Positions 55,713 through 62,956 of a stretch of 64,000 nucleotides of DNA are shown piece after piece. Location of the stretch: contig NZ_JAKQZG010000007.1 of the NCBI RefSeq assembly GCF_024359545.1, positions 186,001 to 250,000 of the forward strand, in the 5' to 3' direction. A program made the translations under genes and the position numbers. The DNA comes from Jiella marina (GTDB lineage Bacteria > Pseudomonadota > Alphaproteobacteria > Rhizobiales > Rhizobiaceae). Positions within the stretch are counted from its first letter, which is position 1, and each line of letters starts with the position of its first letter. The notes beneath the pieces are model-generated. The model did no database searches. It was not told the origin of the DNA and worked only from the letters and a program-made list of their open reading frames with translations.

Positions 55713-57015
55713 TAGCTGAGCGGTCACCGGGGGTCCGGCGATAGGGTCGAGTTGCGGTACGCAGCCGAACCGAGGACTCCCCGATGACCAAACCCATGAT
55801 GGACCTGCGCGCCCTTGTCGAACAGAGTGCCGACGCAGACATTCTTCGCGAGATGATCGGCTTTGCCGCCGAAGGGCTGATGGAACTGGAGGTCAGTGCC
55901 GCTACCGGTGCGGCCTGCGGCGAGAAGAGCGTCGATCGGCTTGCTCAGCGCAACGGCTACCGCGACCGCGATGGCAGACCCAGGCCGGCAATGTAGAGCT
56001 GCGGATCCCAAAGCTGAGGACGGGCTCCTACTTCCCCTCGTTCCTCAAGCCGCGCCGCGCTGTGGAAAAGGCGCTCGTAGCCGTCATTCAGGAGGCGTAT
56101 GTTCATGGGGTATCGGCCCGCTCCATGGACGACCTCGTCCACGCCATGGCGGCGCCGGCGTCAGCCGTAGCCAGGTTTCCGGGCTTTGAGAGGAGATCGA
56201 CGAACGCGTCGACGCCTTCCTGACCCGGCCGATCGAGGGCGAGTGGGTCTATCTGTGGATCGACGCCACCTATCTGAAGGTTCGCCAGGCTGGCCGCATC
56301 GTCTCCGTCGCAGTCACCATCGCCGTCGGGGTCAACCGCGATGGGCGACGCGAAGTTCTCGTCATGGCGATCGGTCCGTCCGAGGCTGAACCGTTCTGGA
56401 CGGACTTTCTTCGTGGTCTCGTCCGACGCGGCCTCAAAGGCGTGAAGCTGGTGATCTCCGACGCCCATGAAGGCATCAAGGCTGCTGTCGCTCGCGTCCT
56501 GGGCACGAGCTGGCAGCGTTGCCGGGTCCACTTTCAAAGAAGCGCCCTGGCCCATGCCGGCGAGAACAGCCGGCGCGTTGTTGCCGCCTTTGCCCAGAAC
56601 GATCATGTCAGTGCCAAGAAGCAATGGCGTCAGGTCGCCGATCAGATGAGGGGGAAGTTGCCGAAACTGGCCACTCTGATGGATGACGCGGAGGAAGACG
56701 TCTTCGCCTACATGACCCTCCCGCAGCAGCATCGGGCGAAGTTGCACAGCACAAACCCGATCGAGCGGCTCAACGGCGAGATCAAACACCGCACTGATGT
56801 CGTCGGCATCTTTCCAAACGAAAAGGCGATCACGCGGCTCGTCGGCGCCATCCTCATGGAGCAGAACGAGGAATGCGCCGTCCAGCGCTCGCGATACATG
56901 ACGCTGTAAACTCTCCCTCCCGCCTGCGATGATTCCATCATCAGCCTGCACGCTGCATGACAGGCTGATCAGCTCGACCTCGCCGGTGACATCCCCAGAG
57001 ACCAGCGTCAGCTAC
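55713..57015 (+). mobile_element. Decayed IS256-family insertion sequence
   Basis: An element of about 1.3 kb, the usual IS256-family length. Left end GTAGCTGA (55713-55720) is matched by the inverted TCAGCTAC (57008-57015), and the similarity extends imperfectly inward (GGTCACCGGGGG against GGTCTCTGGGG on the opposite strand). No flanking target duplication was seen. The transposase is broken. It sits between the nas genes and the peptidase island. Confidence 0.75.
55784..56909 (+). pseudogene. IS256-family mutator transposase, frameshifted
   Basis: The start is intact ([20 protein letters not shown]). The frame is lost near 55990, where [17 protein letters not shown] continues in another frame, and again near 56150. 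The stretch [17 protein letters not shown] follows an in-frame TGA at 56187, where relatives have Cys. The rest (LWIDATYLKVR, VISDAHEGIKAAVARVLG, NPIERLNGEIKHRTDVVGIFPN) is one open frame to 56909. At least two frameshifts and one nonsense codon make it inactive. The DDE residues (D in WIDATY, D in SDAHEG, E in IERLNGE) are still visible. Confidence 0.88.
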
Positions 57016-57153
57016 ACCACTTCCTGAGACGCGATCGACGAACATGTCGCTTGGTAAGACTGCCGCAACGCTATTATAGCCATATCAAATGGTTTATGTT
57101 ACCAGTGATTGTATAGGAAGTGTAGCGCCCCATTTGCATTGGGAGCATTGCTG

Positions 57154-59376
57154 ATGTCTTTCTCGAAAGCCATTTCTGTAGATGAATTGGAACGGATGCT
57201 TCTGGATCCGCAGGTTCCGGACCATGAAATTCGTCCGTACCTGATGCCCGACGCCAGCGCCAGCAGCGCATTCGCGCCTCGGGTCCGGGTCAATCCGTCG
57301 CGAATTGCCGGAGTCGGCCCAGCCCAGGGCGTGCGACCGCAATCCGCCTTGCTTCTTAATGCCCTCAATGCCGCTGATCGCTGGCGGCGGCAGAGGCGTT
57401 ATCGCGACCGGGTGCCCAGCTGGACGGGACCCCGGATCGTGTCGGAGGGAGATTCCTGGTTCCAGTATCCGTTTCTGCTCGACGACGTCGTCGACCAACT
57501 CGACACCGATTTCGCCATCTTCAGCCTCGACGCGGCGGGCGATACGCTCGCTGACTACCGCAAGCAGGATGAGCTCGTCAGTGCGGTTTTGACCGAAAAG
57601 CCTGATGCGGTGATGCTTTCGGGCGGCGGCAACGATCTGTTGGGCGGTGGTCGCATTCGCCATGTTGTCGAACCCTTCGCGCCGGGGCGACCGGTCGAAA
57701 GCTACTTGCAGGCCGTCTTCGACCGCCGCCTGGCAGAGGTGCTTGACGACTATCAAAGGGTGTTGTCGGGTGTGGCGGCGGCCGCACCCGATACGCCAGT
57801 CTTCATCCATAGCTATGCCCATGCCGTGCCCGATAGCGGCCGCTGGCTCGGCGAGCCGTTGGCCAGCCGCGGCATTGTCGATGAAGGGCTGCAACGGGAG
57901 ATCGTGGGCCTCATCGTCGACCGGTTTCATGCCGCGCTCGAAGCGTTGCTGGCCGATCCCGTCTTCGGACGCCGAGTCACGCTGGTCGATTGTCGCGACG
58001 CGGTCGCCGACGATCTGTGGTACGACGAACTGCATCCGAAGGACCAGGGCTTTGCCGCAGTCGCCGCGCGGTTTCGCTCCGCCATGGCGGCGGTGGGTCC
58101 GAGACGGTCGTCCCGCGGCGTGCTCGCGAGCGGGCTGCCGGCCACGGTCGGTGCGGGTGCCTCGAAGGGTAAGCGATCTCCTGTTGGCGACGCGGTCCTT
58201 GCCCTGGCCGCGACCTATGACGAGATGGTGCTGTGCCGGGAACTTGGCCGTCAGATGACACTTGCTGGCGTCGGTCGGGCGGCCTCGCCGCCGGGCGCCG
58301 CGCTCGACATGCCCGCCGGTTCGATCGACGGGGCTTCGGACGCTCTTTATCTGCTCGGGCGCCGGGTCCTGGCGCGCATGCATCGCGAGGTCTATCGCCT
58401 GCTTTGCGGAAACGATCGCGTCGATCAAGACGATCGCACCGCGCTCCGCCATGCCTTTGGTCTCGGCCAGGGGGCGTTGGCGGCCAGCCTCGCGGGGCTC
58501 CTAGCCGGCAGCGGCTTCGGCCTGCCAGCGGCAGCGGCGACAATTGTCGCCTCTATCCTCGTCCGCCGCTTCGCTCAGTCAGGATGGGCGGAGATCTGCC
58601 TCGCCTGGGGCGAGCAGCTTGCACCTGTGGGAGACGCAAGGCCGCGCCCCGCCGGCATGCTCAGGGCCCAAGATGTTGAGGAAGTCGCTATGGCAACGAA
58701 CGAACAACGCTTTTGCATCTGCATGACCAAGACGAACGTCGCGATGGGGGAGAAGGCCGCCGTCCTCGACCCCACAAAGTGGAATCCGCAGGATGTTATC
58801 CGGGTGCGCTTTCTGGAGGGCTCGCAGGCGCTACGGGACCGCGTGAAGGCCGTGGCGGAGGAGTGGGTGAGCAACGGCATGGCCAATCTCACCTTAGACT
58901 GGATCGATCAGGGCGACGCCGAAATCCGCATTGCCTTCGTCCAGGGTAACGGCTCATGGTCCTATCTTGGCACGGATTGCCGGAAGATCCTCGATCAGAG
59001 CGAGCCGACCATGAACTACGGCTGGCTGACCGATCAATCGAGCGAAGCAGACGTGCGGCGCGTCGTCCTGCACGAATTCGGCCACGCCCTTGGCCTGATC
59101 CACGAACATCAAAACCCGGAGGGCGGTATCGTCTGGAACGAGCCGGCTGTGATCGCCGATCTGTCCGGCCCGCCGAACAACTGGTCGCACGCGCAGATCC
59201 ATGAAAACGTCCTCAAGCACTACGATCCACACGTGATCAGCGGGAGCAATCTCGATCCCCGCTCGATCATGATGTACCCGATCCCGGAAGCTTGGACGGT
59301 GGGTGATTTTTCGACGGGCTTCAACGACGACCTCTCCGACACCGATCGGGAGGTTATCCGCCAGGCTTATCCATGA
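57154..59376 (+). CDS. SGNH/GDSL hydrolase fused to an astacin-like zinc metallopeptidase
   Basis: A 740-residue protein without a signal peptide. Domain 1 (about residues 92-320) is an SGNH hydrolase: Ser 101 in SEGDSWFQYP, Asn 160 in LSGGGNDLLGG, and Asp 291/His 294 in WYDELHPKDQG. Domain 2 (about 380-490) is mainly helical with an Ala/Gly-rich hydrophobic hairpin and no known match. Domain 3 (about 515-740) is a metzincin-type peptidase: zinc motif HEFGHALGLIHEH (His 640, Glu 641, His 644, His 650) and the Met-turn SIMMYPIP. GGGAG lies eight bases before the ATG at 57154. A weak promoter may overlap the IS edge. It is the first gene of the caspase operon; the target is unknown. Confidence 0.85.
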   Translation: MSFSKAISVDELERMLLDPQVPDHEIRPYLMPDASASSAFAPRVRVNPSRIAGVGPAQGVRPQSALLLNALNAADRWRRQRRYRDRVPSWTGPRIVSEGDSWFQYPFLLDDVVDQLDTDFAIFSLDAAGDTLADYRKQDELVSAVLTEKPDAVMLSGGGNDLLGGGRIRHVVEPFAPGRPVESYLQAVFDRRLAEVLDDYQRVLSGVAAAAPDTPVFIHSYAHAVPDSGRWLGEPLASRGIVDEGLQREIVGLIVDRFHAALEALLADPVFGRRVTLVDCRDAVADDLWYDELHPKDQGFAAVAARFRSAMAAVGPRRSSRGVLASGLPATVGAGASKGKRSPVGDAVLALAATYDEMVLCRELGRQMTLAGVGRAASPPGAALDMPAGSIDGASDALYLLGRRVLARMHREVYRLLCGNDRVDQDDRTALRHAFGLGQGALAASLAGLLAGSGFGLPAAAATIVASILVRRFAQSGWAEICLAWGEQLAPVGDARPRPAGMLRAQDVEEVAMATNEQRFCICMTKTNVAMGEKAAVLDPTKWNPQDVIRVRFLEGSQALRDRVKAVAEEWVSNGMANLTLDWIDQGDAEIRIAFVQGNGSWSYLGTDCRKILDQSEPTMNYGWLTDQSSEADVRRVVLHEFGHALGLIHEHQNPEGGIVWNEPAVIADLSGPPNNWSHAQIHENVLKHYDPHVISGSNLDPRSIMMYPIPEAWTVGDFSTGFNDDLSDTDREVIRQAYP

Positions 59377-59398
59377 GCGGTCGGATGCGGCGGCTGCC

Positions 59399-61702
59399 AT
59401 GAACCCGGACGATTACGCCGTCGTGATCGGCGTTGGTCGCTATCCAACCTTGGGCGGGCGCAACCCGGCCAAAGCCAACGACCTGAAGGGGCCGGACAAG
59501 GACGCAAAGGCCGTCGCCGCATGGTTAACCGATCCGAATGGCGGGGGGCTTCCAGCCGGTAATCTCCAACTGATCCGATCCGCCAACTACGCCGATCCCT
59601 TCGATGGCGGTGGCCCGCAACCGATCGAAAACGATATCGTTCAGGCGTTTCTGACGGTCGCCGACGCGATCGAACAAAGTGGTCGCTCGGGCCGCCGGCT
59701 GTATATCTATGCTGGTGGACATGGATTTTCGCCGGAGCGTAAGCGCGCCGCACTGTTCACGGCCAATGCCGATACCTTGAACCGCGCCCATCTCTATGTT
59801 TCCGAGTATTTCAACTGGTTCGTCAATGGCGCCGGTTTCGAGCAATATGTGCTCTGGTTCGACGCCTGTTCCAGTCGTGATCGCCTGTTCACGCCGCAGC
59901 CCCCTAGCTTCCTGCCGAAATTTTCCTCAAGGGTGGCCAGAACCGTCGAGATGGCGGCCTATGCGGCCAATTTCACCCAGAAGGCCGTCGAGAATTTGAT
60001 TGGCGGCCGTGTCCGCGGCGTCTTTACCCACTCTCTCTTGGAAGGGCTGTCCGGCAAGGCCATCGATTCCGCAACCGGTGCGATCACGACGGCGAGCCTC
60101 AGGAACCACCTCTTCAACGATATGCGCCGATACATGTCGCAGGATCAGATCAACGATCCCGACATTTCGACCGAGCCCGACTTCGGCGCGGTGGACGACT
60201 TCGTCCTGGTTCCAGGCCTAGCGCCGCCGGCGCCCGTCGTTCCGGTCGCGAAGGTCAAACTGACCGTGAAGGCGGATGACGAGGCCACGGAAATCCTGCT
60301 CATCAACGAAGCCCATGCGCTTGCCGCGCGAGGGCTGGGCGCGCTCGAGATCAAGGTCCCCAAGGGCCGATATCTCCTGCGAGCCAAGCTCGGCCGCGCC
60401 GAACACGAGCAACATATTGAGCTCGAGAGCGAGCGGACGATTCAACTGCCCGGCATTCAGTTCGCCTCCGCCGCACCGCTGGCCGGGACATCGCGGATCC
60501 ATGAAACCCATGAGACGGCGTCGTTCGATGCCATCGCCCGGATCGACCGGGGACCGGGGGAGCGTGCCTCGCTGATGGTTATGACGCGCTGGTGGAGCGA
60601 CACGGCCGAGCATCGCCGCTTCCGGGCGCCCCATTCGGGTCTCACGCTCCTCCATCACGGCAGCGAGCGGTTCGATCTCGCATCCGGGGCGAGCGAGGGA
60701 GACATCGACCACGATCGCTGGGCGACCCGGACGGTCTCGATCGACCCCGGACTGCACCGCCTGGATTTCCGGATTGGCGGAAAGACGGCCGCGTCGATGA
60801 CGATCAGCGCGGTGACCAATTTTCAAACCCGTCTTTATCTGCTCTTCGGGTCCAATCCCGAGAATTCCTCCGAGCCGCGGCTCGTCGACGCTTCCGTCTT
60901 CATGTGGAACACGCTCTATACCGAGCGGCCGGAAATCGTCCGCCTGACCGATGCCGCGCGTCTGGCGCTGGCCGACGAGCGCTCGACGCTATCGCCGCAG
61001 CTTCTTCGAAGCGCGTGGGGGCGCAAGCTCAACCCGATGATGATGCTCTACGCCCTGCATCACATGCTCTTGCTGAAGCGAAAGGAGATCGAAGACACGC
61101 GCCAGAGCGTCGTGCGCGCCGGCGAGATACCCCAGGCTGCGTTGCGCCCCCTCCAGTTCGATCCAGACCTCTTCACTTTGACACTGGAGGAAGCCATGGC
61201 GGTCTTCGGCGAGGATCATCCCGACATTCGCGCGATCCGCCTTGCCGCGGCACAGGATGCCGGCTTCCTGCCGATCACCATGCCACCGATGCTTTGGCCG
61301 AGCTGGTCGCGGCTGATGGAGGCGAGCAATCGGCAGCCGCGACTGATTCCCCTCGATATCGCCGAAATGGTCGCCGAGCAGCCGCTCAGCCGCCCGCATC
61401 TCGTCTGGTTTCGCCGGCCGACCTGGCAGATCCGTCGCGGCACGCAGGTGGAGGCGATCGCGGATATCCTGAACCGCGTCGAACGTCAGGCGAGAGAGGT
61501 CGAGGCAACGCTGCCACGACCGGTCGTAGCCGGCGGCGCGGATATTGCGTTCGTCCCCGCGCTGGCGACGGATTTGGGAGGCCCCGCCCCACCAGCTCGG
61601 CCGCAGTTCGACGCCGAGATGCGGGCGCAGCTCTCCCGCGACATGGGTCTTCCGCGAGCGGTGGTCGACGCCGCCCTTGCGCGGCGCGGCGAGGGGCCAT
61701 GA
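59399..61702 (+). CDS. Caspase-like cysteine peptidase with large C-terminal region
   Basis: A 767-residue protein. The N-terminal caspase (peptidase C14) domain covers about residues 5-285: YAVVIGVGRYP opens it, the catalytic His 108 is in YAGGHGF and Cys 157 in FDACSSRDR. A beta-rich region (about 285-480) includes a PEGA-like stretch VPKGRYLLRAKL. The C-terminus (about 500-730) is helical and contains KLNPMMMLYALHHMLLL and DHPDIRAIRLAA, seen as conserved in caspase-associated proteins. It starts 22 bases after the hydrolase/peptidase gene and its TGA overlaps the next ATG. Processing of partner proteins is likely, but no substrate is known. Confidence 0.85.
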   Translation: MNPDDYAVVIGVGRYPTLGGRNPAKANDLKGPDKDAKAVAAWLTDPNGGGLPAGNLQLIRSANYADPFDGGGPQPIENDIVQAFLTVADAIEQSGRSGRRLYIYAGGHGFSPERKRAALFTANADTLNRAHLYVSEYFNWFVNGAGFEQYVLWFDACSSRDRLFTPQPPSFLPKFSSRVARTVEMAAYAANFTQKAVENLIGGRVRGVFTHSLLEGLSGKAIDSATGAITTASLRNHLFNDMRRYMSQDQINDPDISTEPDFGAVDDFVLVPGLAPPAPVVPVAKVKLTVKADDEATEILLINEAHALAARGLGALEIKVPKGRYLLRAKLGRAEHEQHIELESERTIQLPGIQFASAAPLAGTSRIHETHETASFDAIARIDRGPGERASLMVMTRWWSDTAEHRRFRAPHSGLTLLHHGSERFDLASGASEGDIDHDRWATRTVSIDPGLHRLDFRIGGKTAASMTISAVTNFQTRLYLLFGSNPENSSEPRLVDASVFMWNTLYTERPEIVRLTDAARLALADERSTLSPQLLRSAWGRKLNPMMMLYALHHMLLLKRKEIEDTRQSVVRAGEIPQAALRPLQFDPDLFTLTLEEAMAVFGEDHPDIRAIRLAAAQDAGFLPITMPPMLWPSWSRLMEASNRQPRLIPLDIAEMVAEQPLSRPHLVWFRRPTWQIRRGTQVEAIADILNRVERQAREVEATLPRPVVAGGADIAFVPALATDLGGPAPPARPQFDAEMRAQLSRDMGLPRAVVDAALARRGEGP

Positions 61703-62187
61703 CGACCGATCGCGCCCCGAGGCTTGATCAGGGACGGATCGTTTTCTCGGAAGGCTTGATCGTCTCCGCGCAGCGCCGGGAAACTGGTGTCGACAGGTGT
61801 CGCAATCTTGGGCTTTTGAAACTTCGGTCATGCGAAAGCGGGCGAGAAGGTCGCGATTTCATCGGCGCGGTCCCGCCTGCGGAGACGACATGGATTGGGC
61901 TTCAGACGTCAAACTGCGATCATACGATTGCGGTTCGCGTGGCGATCCACTTCCCGATGGAGGTGGCGGAGGCCACGCGCAAGGTCCTCATGGTTCCGCC
62001 AGCCTACGCCTTGGATCTTGGAACCTGCGACGGCAGAGACGAGGATGTTTGGATAATCGTCGTCGCCTTAAGGCATTCAGTCCGAATTCTGGTGGAACGC
62101 GAAAAGCTACCGGCGGCTTCGAAGGAGTTGGGATCAGACCTTGGTGATCCGGAGTTTAGCGTTTATGGGGGCTGGAGGCTTCCATGA
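61699..62187 (+). CDS. Small protein of the caspase operon, function unknown
   Basis: A 162-residue protein with no recognised domain. It starts at an ATG overlapping the caspase TGA (ATGA) and its own TGA overlaps the next ATG, so it is translationally coupled on both sides. The middle, AIRVAIHFPMEVAEATR in pattern (TIAVRVAIHFPMEVAEATRK region), and VWIIVVALRHSVRILVE look like strands and a helix of a compact alpha/beta or beta-rich domain. No signal peptide or membrane segment was found. It may be a regulator, substrate or structural partner of the peptidases. Confidence 0.7.
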   Translation: MTTDRAPRLDQGRIVFSEGLIVSAQRRETGVDRCRNLGLLKLRSCESGREGRDFIGAVPPAETTWIGLQTSNCDHTIAVRVAIHFPMEVAEATRKVLMVPPAYALDLGTCDGRDEDVWIIVVALRHSVRILVEREKLPAASKELGSDLGDPEFSVYGGWRLP

Positions 62188-62351
62188 TCGTGCGAACTCG
62201 GAAATTACACCAGATCTTCAGAAGGCTGCTGCTTAGGAGAGGTGAGTACCGCGACTGCCGGCCTCACCGTGTGGAGGACTTAATCACGATCTATTTGAAC
62301 GCTGTAATCGAAAATAGGTACTCGCGATTTGAGGTCTTTGAATTTACGTAA
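62184..62351 (+). CDS. 55-residue basic protein coupled to the caspase operon
   Basis: The ATG at 62184 overlaps the TGA of the preceding gene and the frame runs for 55 codons to a TAA at 62349-62351, eight bases before the next start. The product (MIVRTRKLHQIFRRLL start) is Arg-rich in its first 30 residues and ends in an acidic/aromatic tail. It has no known match. Coupling on the left and tight spacing on the right are the only evidence that it is a real gene, but they are fairly strong. Confidence 0.5.
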   Translation: MIVRTRKLHQIFRRLLLRRGEYRDCRPHRVEDLITIYLNAVIENRYSRFEVFEFT

Positions 62352-62359
62352 GGGAATTA

Positions 62360-62956
62360 ATGAATAATTTCTTAAGCTTTTTTCGCGTTTTCGATCTTGC
62401 GTTTTTCGCGCCAGGCGCGTTGGTTCTCTGGCTCGCACATAGTTTAGATTATCTCGGTGCTCTCGACCCTCTTCGGAGAGCCAAGAGCCTTACTGACCCG
62501 GATGGCGTTTTCGCCCTCGCGGCCATTGTAACTGCAACTTATGCAATCGGAGTTGTTATTCACGCATTACGATCGTTGATATGGAGACTCGGCGGTAAAC
62601 GTGTTTCTCAGATCGGCGGATCCAAATACTCGAAAAAGAATTCTTGGTATCTCTATCTAGAAGAACCGCAATTCAGCGAAATTCAAAATTATTTTTGGTA
62701 CATGCGCGCGACGTGCGCGAACATAAGTGTGGCTTTCGTGATATGTGCGATTTTGTTCACGCCGAGTTTGTTCGACTTTCACATATCAAAAATTCTCGGG
62801 ATAGTTTTCGTTCTTTTCAGCGGATGGCTCTCTTGGTCTTTGGCTGGCGACTATGACGCGGCCGGAAAGCGGCTCTGCAGCGAGCGCGAGCGCCGTTTCA
62901 ATTTGCCGCAAGAAGCAGGGAAGGCTCAGACCCGTGATGAGTACTTGCGTCAGTGA
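62360..62956 (+). CDS. Four-helix membrane protein of the island
   Basis: A 198-residue protein with four predicted membrane helices (FDLAFFAPGALVLWLAHSL; FALAAIVTATYAIGVVIHAL; NISVAFVICAILFTPSLF; ILGIVFVLFSGWLSWSLAG) and a cytoplasmic-looking basic loop between helices 2 and 3 (GKRVSQIGGSKYSKKN). No catalytic motif was seen. An AGGGA site precedes the ATG at 62360. It follows the small genes by eight bases and its 3' end overlaps the convergent deaminase gene by 59 bases. The sequence is visibly more A/T-rich than the rest of the window, which suggests a recent transfer. Membrane effector or anchor is a guess. Confidence 0.75.
   Translation: MNNFLSFFRVFDLAFFAPGALVLWLAHSLDYLGALDPLRRAKSLTDPDGVFALAAIVTATYAIGVVIHALRSLIWRLGGKRVSQIGGSKYSKKNSWYLYLEEPQFSEIQNYFWYMRATCANISVAFVICAILFTPSLFDFHISKILGIVFVLFSGWLSWSLAGDYDAAGKRLCSERERRFNLPQEAGKAQTRDEYLRQ

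Noticed and set aside
57051-57077. TTGGTA and TATTAT as promoter of the caspase operon
   Set aside because: The spacing is only 15 bases and no better match was found, so it was not listed as a feature.
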